A stretch of DNA of 64,000 bases, from the NCBI GenBank assembly GCA_964640725.1, contig CAZXIJ010000019.1, positions 18,862 through 82,861 on the forward strand, given 5' to 3'. The translations under genes were made by a program, and so were the position numbers. The notes under the pieces are model-generated. The model was not told where the DNA came from. It ran no database searches and was given only the letters and a program-made list of their open reading frames with translations. Below are positions 17,989 to 25,976 of the stretch, one piece after another (positions within the stretch are counted from its first letter, which is position 1; every line of letters starts with the position of its first letter). Origin of the DNA: CALHVX01 sp964640725 (GTDB taxonomy: Bacteria > Pseudomonadota > Gammaproteobacteria > Pseudomonadales > Azotimanducaceae).

Positions 17989-17995
17989 CGCGGCG
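17978..17995. terminator. Perfect 18-base palindrome at stop codon, between convergent genes
   Basis: CGCCGCGCTAGCGCGGCG is self-complementary over all 18 bases. The SDR TAG stop lies at its centre. It sits between the SDR gene and the convergent P450 gene, so a role as a two-way terminator is plausible. No U-run follows. Confidence 0.45.
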
Positions 17996-18038
17996 AGCTC
18001 CGCTCGCTCTGCGCCCCCCGCCTGGCCCGCGCTGCGCC

Positions 18039-19292
18039 TTAGAGCGGGTGCAGGCGTACCGGCACGTTTTTGATGCCGCGAATGAAGTTGTTCGGCAGGC
18101 GCTCGACCTCGCCGACGACTTCCACCTTGTGGAATCGCTTCATAATTTCCTGCCACAGCACGGTCAGCTGGAGCTCGGCCAGACGATTGCCCATGCACCG
18201 GTGGATGCCAAAGCCGAAAGCCACGTGGGCCCGGGCGTTGGGGCGATCGATGATCAGCTTGTCGGCGTTCTCGAACACCGACTCGTCTCGATTGCCGGAC
18301 AGATACCACATGATGACTTTGTCGCCCTTTTTGATCGGTTGCCCGCCCAGTACGTAGTCCTTGAGCGCTGTGCGTCGCATGTGCAGCACCGGGCTTTGCC
18401 AGCGAATCATCTCTGACACCATGTTGGGTATCAGGTCCAGATTTTCGCGCAGCTTCTGGTACTGGTCCGGAAACTGGTTGAGCGCCACGACCCCGCCGCT
18501 GATGCTGTTGCGCGTGGTGTCGTTGCCGCCCACGATCAGCAGCAGGATGGTGCCCAGAAACAGCTGCGGATCCTCGTTCATCTTGGCGGTTTCGGGGTTG
18601 TTGATCAGCATGGAAATCAGGTCGAAGGCTGGCGGCTCCTGGGCCCGCTCCGCCCACAGCTGGTAGAAGGCACCGGCGGCGCCCATCAGTTCTTGCTCGC
18701 GTTGCTTCATGTCGATGCTGTCATCGCCGGTGACCTCGGGCACAGCGGTGGTCAGGTCGGACCAGTAGACCAGCTTGTGGCGGTCTTCATAGGGAAAGCC
18801 GAACAGCGTTGCGAGCATGCGCCCGGTGAGCTCGACGGACACTTCCTGCACCCAGTTAAAGGTCTCGCCGACGGGCAGGTTGTCGAGTATGTCGGCAGCA
18901 CGCTCCCGGATCAGGGGCTCGAACTCCGCCAGGTTCTTTGGCGCCACCGACGGCGCAACGGCCTGCCGTTGGGGTTTGTGCCGCGGCTCGTCCAGGGTGA
19001 TGAAGCTCTGGATTTCGAGCTGGTTGTCTTCAATGACGTAGGGATCAGCGATGGCGATACCGCCGGCTTCGGAGGAAAAGACCTCGTGATTGCTGTCGAC
19101 CTCTTTGATGAGCGCATGGCTGGCGACGGACCAGAAAGCGCCGTTGGGGCTGTCGGCCAGGTAGTGCACCGGGGCCTCCTGGCGCAAGCGCGCAAACCAG
19201 GGCTGCCAGCGGTCCTGGGCAAAGAGGCTGGGCTGGCTCACGTCCAGCTGGTCGAGGGCAATGGTCGACGGATCCGGGGTTGCGGGGGACAT
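18039..19292 (-). CDS. CYP153-like cytochrome P450 (first of a pair)
   Basis: 417-residue P450 resembling the CYP153 alkane/terpene hydroxylases. Visible signatures are the I-helix GGNDTTRNS, the ExxR region SEMIRWQSP, then MWYLSGNRDE and the heme loop FGFGIHRCMGNRLAE. CYP153 enzymes place a terminal hydroxyl on medium-chain alkanes and related chains, using a ferredoxin and ferredoxin reductase; neither is nearby. It is closely similar through its C-terminal half to the P450 at 21943, so the pair probably arose by duplication. ATG 19292 with an upstream GGAG is preferred over a start nine codons earlier. It is divergent from the thiolase gene. Confidence 0.9.
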   Translation of the reverse strand: MSPATPDPSTIALDQLDVSQPSLFAQDRWQPWFARLRQEAPVHYLADSPNGAFWSVASHALIKEVDSNHEVFSSEAGGIAIADPYVIEDNQLEIQSFITLDEPRHKPQRQAVAPSVAPKNLAEFEPLIRERAADILDNLPVGETFNWVQEVSVELTGRMLATLFGFPYEDRHKLVYWSDLTTAVPEVTGDDSIDMKQREQELMGAAGAFYQLWAERAQEPPAFDLISMLINNPETAKMNEDPQLFLGTILLLIVGGNDTTRNSISGGVVALNQFPDQYQKLRENLDLIPNMVSEMIRWQSPVLHMRRTALKDYVLGGQPIKKGDKVIMWYLSGNRDESVFENADKLIIDRPNARAHVAFGFGIHRCMGNRLAELQLTVLWQEIMKRFHKVEVVGEVERLPNNFIRGIKNVPVRLHPL

Positions 19293-19434
19293 AGCGTGCG
19301 CTCCGATGGCTTGCCTCAAAGCTAGGGGGCCTGGCGTGGCCCGTCAACCTGTTGGGCCATGGGGCTACTCACGCTAAGCCATTGAAGTGTGGGAGAATCC
19401 GGGGTTGGAAACAACGGAGACGAGGAACCAGACT

Positions 19435-20679
19435 ATGGCCGAAGCTTTCATCATTGACGCGTGTCGCACCCCCCGGGGCATTGGCAAGCAGGGCCGTGGC
19501 GCGCTCGCGCACCTGCATCCCCAACATCTTGGCGCGACGGTGCTGGCCGCCCTGCGGGATCGGAACCAGATTAAGACCGATACGGTGGACGACATCATCT
19601 GGGGCACGAGCAGCCAGCGCGGTTCCCAGGGCGGCGATCTGGGACGCATGGCGGCGCTGGATGCAGGCTACGACATCAAGGCCTCGGGCGTGACGCTGGA
19701 TCGGTTCTGCGGCTCCGGCATTACCTCGGTCAGCCTGGCGGCGGCTCAGGTCATGTCAGGCATGGAAGATACGGTCATTGCCGGCGGCACCGAGATGATG
19801 AGCTACACCTCGGCCTCGGCGGATCCGAGCACGCCGCCCATGATGGACAGCGGCAACCTGCACCTGCGGGAGCTGCATCCCCAGAGCCAGCAGGGTGTTT
19901 GCGCCGATGCGATCGCGACCCTGGAAGGCATTGATCGGGAAGCCGTCGACCAGCTGGCGGTGACCAGCCAGCGCAATGCCGAGCGCGCCATCAAGGAAGG
20001 TCGCTTTGACCGCTCGCTCGTGCCGGTGCATAACCTGGATGGCACCCTGGCGCTGGATCACGAAGAGTTTCCGCGGCCGGGCACCACGATGGACAGCCTG
20101 GGCGAGCTGAAGACGGTGTTTGACCAGTGGGCGGCAATTCCCGTCGACGAAGCGGGCACCACCTACGGCGACCTGATCACCAAGGTCTACCCGCAGCTGG
20201 CGGGCAAGATGAACCACGTCCATCACGCGGGCAATTCCTCCGGTGTGGTTGATGGTGCAGCGGCGCTGCTGCTGGCCTCGCAGAGCGCGATCGACGCCAA
20301 CGGCTGGACGCCCCGGGCCCGGATCGTGGCCACGGCCAACATGGGCGATTGCCCGACGCTTATGCTCAACGCCCCGGTGCCCGCAGCCCGCAAGGTTCTG
20401 GCGCGCGCTGGCCTGACCGTCGACGATATCGACCACTGGGAAATCAACGAAGCGTTCTCGGTGGTCGCCGAGAAGTTTATTCGCGACCTGGAGCTTGACC
20501 GCAGCAAGGTCAACCCGAACGGCGGCGCCATGGCGCTCGGGCACCCGATCGGCGCAACGGGCTCGGTGCTCATCGGGACCGCGCTGGACGAGCTGGAACG
20601 CTCAGGAGGCCGTTACGGCCTGATCACCATGTGTGCTGCAGGCGGAATGGCGCCGGCGATCATTATCGAACGAGCGTAG
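19435..20679 (+). CDS. Acetyl-CoA C-acyltransferase (thiolase)
   Basis: 414-residue thiolase that cleaves 3-ketoacyl-CoA with CoA, or catalyses the reverse condensation. The acyl-accepting cysteine is C92 in DRFCGSGI. The second-half signatures are GHPIGATG, with histidine 370, and CAAGGMAP, with cysteine 400. All three catalytic residues are therefore present. Length and motifs fit the degradative FadA/FadI-like group. It would carry out the last step of side-chain or chain beta-oxidation, matching the dehydrogenases and MaoC protein elsewhere in the window. GACGAGG precedes ATG 19435. A hairpin terminator follows. Confidence 0.94.
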   Translation: MAEAFIIDACRTPRGIGKQGRGALAHLHPQHLGATVLAALRDRNQIKTDTVDDIIWGTSSQRGSQGGDLGRMAALDAGYDIKASGVTLDRFCGSGITSVSLAAAQVMSGMEDTVIAGGTEMMSYTSASADPSTPPMMDSGNLHLRELHPQSQQGVCADAIATLEGIDREAVDQLAVTSQRNAERAIKEGRFDRSLVPVHNLDGTLALDHEEFPRPGTTMDSLGELKTVFDQWAAIPVDEAGTTYGDLITKVYPQLAGKMNHVHHAGNSSGVVDGAAALLLASQSAIDANGWTPRARIVATANMGDCPTLMLNAPVPAARKVLARAGLTVDDIDHWEINEAFSVVAEKFIRDLELDRSKVNPNGGAMALGHPIGATGSVLIGTALDELERSGGRYGLITMCAAGGMAPAIIIERA

Positions 20680-20701
20680 CGGCTGTTATTGACGGGAACT
20701 G

Positions 20702-20725
20702 GGGGCTTGCCGAAAGGCAAGCCCC
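20702..20725. terminator. Hairpin terminator, 10-bp stem with GAAA loop
   Basis: GGGGCTTGCC and GGCAAGCCCC form a perfect ten-pair stem closed by a GAAA tetraloop. It lies between the convergent thiolase and thioredoxin-fold genes and could serve both. There is no run of T on either side, so termination may need Rho or may be weak. Confidence 0.6.
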
Positions 20726-20747
20726 GGGGCACCGGATGGCTCTGACT

Positions 20748-21878
20748 CTATAGGTCCAGCGGGCGGTAGTAGTCCTTGCCCTTGGCCTCGTACTCCATGC
20801 GGCGTTTGAAGAACGTCTCGCCGGCAGATCCTTCTTCACTGAGCGTCAGGTTCTGGCGGAAGAAGTTGATGCTGTCCGGGTTCAGGTTCTGCGCCATAGT
20901 CCAGTAGTGTTCGGCTTTCGCTTTCTGGCCGTGATTGCGGAACAGGTTGCCCAGGCGAAAAGCTGCTTCAGCCTTTTGCTCCGACTCGCTGTAGTCGCGA
21001 AAGTTGCCCGCTACCGTTTCTGCGGACTGCACGTGCTTGCTGGCCGCACCATTGCGCACCCAGTCCTTGACCGCAGGGGCGTAGTCGTCGGTGCCGAACC
21101 TGATGGCCTCCGGCCCCTCACCGAAGCTGTGCTCCATGGAGTAGGTGCCTTCGTCGATCCGCACGATTCGGCCTTCCTCATCAATCCAGGCCGCCGAGGG
21201 CACATTGACGAAATGAAAGGCGCTGCTGATCAGATGGTCTTCGTCGATGACCTGAGTGTAGGTCGGGTTCGCGGCATCAAAGATCGGGCCCGCAGCGGCT
21301 TCGCCGCCGGTGTCCTGGGCCGCGCAGATCAGAACAAAGTTCGGGTCGTTCAACTCTTCATACAAACGTTGCCACACGGGCACGTCCAGGTAGCAGCCTC
21401 ACCAGGATGACCAGGTCACGATCAGGGCCTTTTTGCCTTTCAGATCGGCAAAGCGGATCAGGTTGCCTTTGCGGTCCTTGATCTCGATGTCGGGCACCTG
21501 CGCATTGAGCATGGCGCTGTCCCGCTGGGCGGGAATCTCGGCAAAGCTCCAGACCCGAGCCGCCTCGTCTTTGACAAAGGGTTGACCAAGGTGCGTCGCG
21601 AAGGCTTCCAGATCCAGCCACTCCTGGCCGCCGGCCTCAACGAGCAGATCGCCCGTCAGGGGGATGCACAGCGATTCGTAACAGGCGCCCTCGGGCTTCA
21701 CCGTAAAGCCGTTGACCTGTTCCAGGTCCGCCGGCCGGATCAGCAGCCCCTCACCGGGGCCCAGGGCCGCCAGGGTGACTGACTTGCCCTGGTACAGCAT
21801 CGTCGCGCTGCCCGCCTCGTGAATGGGCTTTTCTTCGAATGGATGCCGGAGTTCCGGCCGAGCCATGAGCGCTGCCAT
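20748..21878 (-). CDS. Thioredoxin-fold protein with in-frame TGA: probable selenoprotein
   Basis: One gene interrupted by a single in-frame TGA (21401-21399) that reads naturally as selenocysteine 160, giving 376 residues. An AhpC/TlpA-like redoxin core begins near residue 125 (VPDIEIKDRKG, then LKGKKALIVTWSSW). The TGA follows directly, then GCYLDVPVWQRLYEEL. This is the exact place of the first redox cysteine, with the second cysteine two residues later (U-G-C). Downstream segments are typical of the fold (FVLICAAQD, NVPSAAWIDEEGRIVR). The last 100 residues look TPR-like. ATG 21878 follows AGGAG. There is no signal peptide. The alternative is a nonsense mutation, but the sequence on both sides is intact and a SECIS-like hairpin follows. 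Predicted role: thiol/selenol redox enzyme. Confidence 0.78.
21371..21401 (-). promoter_or_regulatory. UGA plus SECIS-like hairpin
   Basis: Counting bases after UGA on the minus strand, 5-13 (GCUACCUGG) pair with 20-28 (CCGUGUGGC). This makes eight pairs, one of them G-U, with one bulged U on each side and a six-base loop ACGUGC. The loop G is 16 bases after UGA. Bacterial SECIS elements lie immediately downstream of the UGA, inside the coding sequence, with a G in a small apical loop at about this distance. Folding was done by eye. Confidence 0.55.
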
Positions 21879-21942
21879 AGACTGCTCCTGTTTGCTGCGA
21901 TGCCTGCATGGTAGCCCGTTTGCCGGGTCGGGCCAAAGGCGC

Positions 21943-23169
21943 TTAGGCGGGGTGCAGAACCACGGGCATTTCGCTGTAGCCCATCACGAAATTTGAGTGC
22001 ACGCGCTGGGGCTCGGCGAGCACCTCAACGTGGCGAAAGCGCTGCAGGATTTCTTCCCACAGGATGCGCAGCTGCATTTCGCCGAGCCGGTTGCCCATGC
22101 ACCGGTGAATGCCGTAACCGAAGGAGATGTGCTGCCGGGCATTGGGCCGGTCGATGACCAGGCGATCCGGGTCGGCAAACATGCGCTCATCGCGGTTGCC
22201 CGAGACGTACCACATGACGACCTTGTCGCCCTTGCGGATCTGCTTGCCGCCGACGATGGTGTCTTCCAGGGCGATGCGGCGCATGTGGGCCAAGGGGGTC
22301 TGCCAGCGAATGACCTCTGACACCATGTTGGGAATCAAGGCCGGGTCCTTGCGCAGCTTGTCGAATTCTTCCGGAAACTTGTTGAGGGCGTAGACGCCGC
22401 CAGAGATCGAATTGCGCGTGGTGTCGTTCCCGCCAACGATCAGCAGCACCAGGTTGCCGAGGTACTCCATAGGCTCCATGTCGGCGAAGGCCTCGCTGCG
22501 CGCCATCATCGACACAAAGTCTGTGCCGTCGCCGTCTTTGCGTTCCTGCCAGAGCCCGTTGAAGGTTTCCAGGCACTCCATGAGTTCTGCCATCCGTTCT
22601 TCTTCTGTCATGGCAGACGAGCCGGTCAGTGCCGGAGAAGAGGTGGCTGCGTCAGACCACCGGGTCAGGTCGCGACGGTTTTCGAAAGGGAAATCAAACA
22701 GGGTCGCCAGCATTTGCGTGGTCAGCTCGATCGAGACTCGATCGACCCAGTCAAAGGATTCACCGACCGGCAGGCCGTCGAGAATCTGGCCGACGCGCTG
22801 GCGAATGAGCGGCTCCATGACCGCCAGGTTGCGCGGCGATACCGCGCCCGTAACGCCCTTGCGTTGGGCGTCGTGCTTGGGCTGGTCCATGGCAATAAAC
22901 TGCGGCAGCGTCTGGTCCGGCGGCAGATCGCCAATCACAATTGCCGGTTCCGAAGAGAAGATCTTGTGCTCCGTATCGACCTTCTTGATGTCATCGAAGC
23001 GCGTCATGCTCCAGAACGGCCCGAAGGGGCTATCCGGCGTAAAATGAACCGGGTCGTTGTTGCGCAGTTCCTCGAACAGGGCCCAGTGATCCTGGGTGGG
23101 GTAGAGCGTGGCGTTAGAAGGATCCAGCGGGTCGCTGTGCCCGGTGTTTGGTGCAACGGCTTCAGCCAT
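21943..23169 (-). CDS. CYP153-like cytochrome P450 (second of a pair)
   Basis: 408-residue P450 with the same signatures as its paralogue at 18039: I-helix GGNDTTRNS, ExxR region SEVIRWQTP, then MWYVSGNRDE and the heme loop FGYGIHRCMGNRLGE. The final stretch (SNFVMGYSEMPV) is closer to canonical CYP153 than its partner. It probably hydroxylates an alkyl terminus or terpenoid. The thioredoxin-fold gene lies just upstream in sequence terms (the P450 stop is 65 bases from that gene's start) on the same strand, so this P450 may be transcribed with it. GAGGAG precedes ATG 23169. It is divergent from the VOC gene. The electron-transfer partners are not in the window. Confidence 0.91.
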   Translation of the reverse strand: MAEAVAPNTGHSDPLDPSNATLYPTQDHWALFEELRNNDPVHFTPDSPFGPFWSMTRFDDIKKVDTEHKIFSSEPAIVIGDLPPDQTLPQFIAMDQPKHDAQRKGVTGAVSPRNLAVMEPLIRQRVGQILDGLPVGESFDWVDRVSIELTTQMLATLFDFPFENRRDLTRWSDAATSSPALTGSSAMTEEERMAELMECLETFNGLWQERKDGDGTDFVSMMARSEAFADMEPMEYLGNLVLLIVGGNDTTRNSISGGVYALNKFPEEFDKLRKDPALIPNMVSEVIRWQTPLAHMRRIALEDTIVGGKQIRKGDKVVMWYVSGNRDERMFADPDRLVIDRPNARQHISFGYGIHRCMGNRLGEMQLRILWEEILQRFRHVEVLAEPQRVHSNFVMGYSEMPVVLHPA

Positions 23170-23275
23170 AGGGTGCTCCTCGTTGAAAGCTGTGGCGGCT
23201 TTGGTCAGACCATAACGTACCCGGCTGCCGGCTGCCATGGTATTTTCCCGCGGTAGCCGCGCACCGAGGAGACCT

Positions 23276-23632
23276 GTGTTGCTGGACGGTATTCACCACG
23301 TTTCGATCAATGTCAGCGATGTCGATGCCGCGGTCGAGTTCTATGTCGGCGTGCTGGGCATGACCCTGCTGCCCCGGCCGGACCTCGGTTTTCCGGGCGC
23401 CTGGCTGGGCAATGGCGGGCAGGAGGTCCACCTGCTCGGGCTGGCGAATTCACCGGCGCCAAAGGAGCAGCATTTTGCTTTTCGCGTACCGTCGCTTGCG
23501 GCAGTGGTCGAGAGCCTTCAAAGCAAGGGCATCGAGTGTTCCAAGCCTCAGGAGATGAAGGACATCTGCCTGCAGGCGTTTTGCCGTGATCCGAGCGGCA
23601 ACCTGGTTGAGTTTAACGAGCGGCTCGGCTGA
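23276..23632 (+). CDS. VOC (glyoxalase/dioxygenase fold) protein
   Basis: 118-residue single-module vicinal-oxygen-chelate protein. It begins with the typical DGIHHVSINVSDVDAAVEFY strand and ends with DPSGNLVEFNE, which supply metal ligands (H near residue 6, E near 113) in this fold. Possible roles are isomerase, lyase, dioxygenase or binding protein; none can be chosen from sequence. GTG 23276, or TTG one codon later, is preferred because GAGGA lies five bases upstream and the fold begins at once. It is divergent from the P450 at 21943 and precedes another P450 by 69 bases. Confidence 0.8.
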   Translation: MLLDGIHHVSINVSDVDAAVEFYVGVLGMTLLPRPDLGFPGAWLGNGGQEVHLLGLANSPAPKEQHFAFRVPSLAAVVESLQSKGIECSKPQEMKDICLQAFCRDPSGNLVEFNERLG

Positions 23633-23701
23633 CCTTTACCCGTTTGGACGGATCTTCCAGACTGTCCGCCATTGCATCCACCGAAAGAGAGATAGCGAAA
23701 G

Positions 23702-24961
23702 ATGTCATCAAGTGCACCGGAAGCCGCAGACCTGGCCAACATGCCACTCATGGACCCGGAAATGCTCAAGTGCCCGTATGCCTATGACGCGGCGCTGCGC
23801 GCGCAGGCACCCGTTCACAAAGATCCTATGACCGGCGTCTTTGTCGTCTCGACCTACGAACTGGTGCGCAAGGCGCACAAAGCCAAAGACATTTTTTCCA
23901 ACGAGTTCGGTGGGGCCGTGAGCGCCGTACGGGACGTGGACCCCGATGTGCAGGCGCAGCAGGCTTCTACCTACCAGCTCGGGCGCGGCACGCTGCTCAC
24001 CTGTGACGACCCGGCGCACCGGATCTACCGCGATGCGGTCAAAGACTTCTTTTTGGCAGAGAACGTGGCGAGCTACGCGCCCTGGATTCGCGAGTTCGCG
24101 GCCGGGCTGGTCGAGGACCTGGCCAAGAAGGAACAGTGCAACTTTATCGAGGAGTTCGCTCGGCCGCTGCCGTTGTCGGTCATCATGCACGTGCTCGGCA
24201 TGCCGCTCGAGATGTTCGACAAGGCGTTCCAGTGGACCGAGGACAACGTCACTGTGCTGTCCCAGATCGCCGACAAGGAAACGCTGTTGGCAGCGAACCG
24301 GGGCCTCGCCGAGGAATATGAGTGGTTTGCGGGCGCGTTGAATGAGCGCCGCGGCAACTCGAAGGGCGACTTGCTCTCGCTGGTGGCGAACGCCCAGTTT
24401 GGCGACCGCCCCCTGACCATCGAAGAGCAGATCTCCTACTGCACGCAGTTCCTGGTGGCCGGCAACGAGACCACCACGGCGACGCTGGCCGAAGGGGTTC
24501 GCCAGCTGTGCCTGCACCCGGAGCAGGAAGCCATGATTCGCGCCGACCGTTCTCTGATTCCGAACCTGGTGGAGGAGAGCCTGCGGCTCGCTTCGCCGAC
24601 CTCCAACATGTGGCGGGTCGCGAAGGAAGATACCGAGTTGGGCGGCGTCGCCATTCCCGCGGGCAGCATGGTGCTGCTGAAGTACTTCTCGTCCAACCAC
24701 GACGAGAGTGTCTTTGCAGAGCCGATGGCTTTTGACGTCACCCGGGACAACCTGAAACGCCACATCGCTTTTGGCTTTGGCATTCACGTTTGCATCGGCC
24801 AGCACCTGTCCAAGCTGGAAATGCAGATTGCCTGGGAAGTTCTGTTCGATCGCTTTGACAACATCGCGCTGGCCGTCGCGCCGGACGATTTGAACTACAT
24901 GCCCAACATTTTGCTGCGCGGGCTCGAAGAAATTCCCGTGACCTACCAGACAGTGAAGTAG
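23702..24961 (+). CDS. Cytochrome P450
   Basis: 419-residue P450 of a type distinct from the CYP153-like pair. The I-helix is AGNETTTAT, the ExxR helix EESLRLASP, then LKYFSSNHDE and the heme loop FGFGIHVCIGQHLSKLE. A position before the ExxR helix (LIPNLVEE) is conserved with other bacterial class I P450s. Such enzymes need a ferredoxin system that is not seen here. It stands in a plus-strand run with the VOC gene before it and the MDR reductase eight bases after it, suggesting one operon. An AAAGAGAGA-like site lies before ATG 23702. The substrate is unknown. Confidence 0.92.
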   Translation: MSSSAPEAADLANMPLMDPEMLKCPYAYDAALRAQAPVHKDPMTGVFVVSTYELVRKAHKAKDIFSNEFGGAVSAVRDVDPDVQAQQASTYQLGRGTLLTCDDPAHRIYRDAVKDFFLAENVASYAPWIREFAAGLVEDLAKKEQCNFIEEFARPLPLSVIMHVLGMPLEMFDKAFQWTEDNVTVLSQIADKETLLAANRGLAEEYEWFAGALNERRGNSKGDLLSLVANAQFGDRPLTIEEQISYCTQFLVAGNETTTATLAEGVRQLCLHPEQEAMIRADRSLIPNLVEESLRLASPTSNMWRVAKEDTELGGVAIPAGSMVLLKYFSSNHDESVFAEPMAFDVTRDNLKRHIAFGFGIHVCIGQHLSKLEMQIAWEVLFDRFDNIALAVAPDDLNYMPNILLRGLEEIPVTYQTVK

Positions 24962-24968
24962 TCCGTCC

Positions 24969-25976
24969 ATGACGACGAACCGGTGTGTGGTGCTCGCTCG
25001 GCGGCCGCAAGGCACGCCGGTACCTGACGATTTTCGCGTCGAGTCCCGTCCGGTGGGCACCGTTGCCGATGGCCAGATTCTCTGCCAGAACCTGTTCGTG
25101 TCGTTGGACGCCGGCTTTCGGAACTGGATGGACGAGGGCAGCGGCGATGCGGTGCTGCCTGCCATGCCCCTGGGGCAGCCGGTCATGGGCCTGACCCTGA
25201 GCCGCGTGCTGGAATCTCGTCATGACGGCTACGCGGTTGGGGATCTGCTCATGGCCCGTTTCGCCTGGGAAGAATTCACCCTGACCGATGCGGGAGATTT
25301 CATATCGCCGATCGGCGAGGCGCGCTACCCGCTCAACTACTATCTCGGCGTGCTGGGCGATACGGGCTTGTCTGCTTACTTCGGCCTGACCGATCACGGC
25401 AGAGTCCAGGCGGGCGAAACCGTGTTGGTGAGCGCCGCCGCCGGTGCTGTGGGCAGCATCGCCGGACAGATCGCTCGGCACTACGGCGCCCGAACGGTGG
25501 GAATCAGCAGTGGCGCTGACAAGTGTGGTCGGCTAAAGACAGACCTGGGCTACGACGCGGCCATCGATCGCACCGCCGCCGATCTGGATGCCGCCATGAC
25601 CGCGGCTTGCCCGGACGGTATCGACGTGTATTTCGACAATGTCGGTGGCCCCCTGCTGGAAACGGTGCTCAACCACATCAACGACGACGCTCGCATCCTG
25701 CTCTGCGGTGCGGTCGCCAGCTACAACGAGGTCGAGCCGCAACCCGGGCCTTCCAATTTGTTTCAGCTCACAACCCACCATGCTCACATGCACGGGTTTA
25801 TGACGCATCTGCAGGCCGATCGCTACGACGACGCGCGGGCAACGCTGGCCGACTGGATCGAGGCCGGGCACCTGGTCATTCACGAACACCGGCTGCAGGG
25901 CATTGAGCGGGTGGGCCAGGCGTTCTGCGATCTCTTTGCGGGCGCCAACTTCGGCAAGACGGTGGTGGAGCTTTAG
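24969..25976 (+). CDS. MDR-family NADP-dependent oxidoreductase (CurA-like)
   Basis: 335-residue zinc-independent medium-chain reductase. The nucleotide-binding motif is SAAAGAVGSIAGQ, followed by GISSGADKC. The distinctive VYFDNVGGPLLETVL and LLCGAVASYN segments place it in the leukotriene B4 dehydrogenase / CurA group, which reduce alpha,beta-unsaturated ketones and aldehydes with NADPH. It starts eight bases after the P450, so the two are probably cotranscribed. Its TAG stop overlaps the complement of the next gene's TAA in the four bases TTAG. Confidence 0.9.
   Translation: MTTNRCVVLARRPQGTPVPDDFRVESRPVGTVADGQILCQNLFVSLDAGFRNWMDEGSGDAVLPAMPLGQPVMGLTLSRVLESRHDGYAVGDLLMARFAWEEFTLTDAGDFISPIGEARYPLNYYLGVLGDTGLSAYFGLTDHGRVQAGETVLVSAAAGAVGSIAGQIARHYGARTVGISSGADKCGRLKTDLGYDAAIDRTAADLDAAMTAACPDGIDVYFDNVGGPLLETVLNHINDDARILLCGAVASYNEVEPQPGPSNLFQLTTHHAHMHGFMTHLQADRYDDARATLADWIEAGHLVIHEHRLQGIERVGQAFCDLFAGANFGKTVVEL

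Noticed and set aside
21358..21621. Small separate minus-strand gene across the TGA in another frame
   Set aside because: The redoxin frame explains both sides of the TGA; the alternative frame has no family features.
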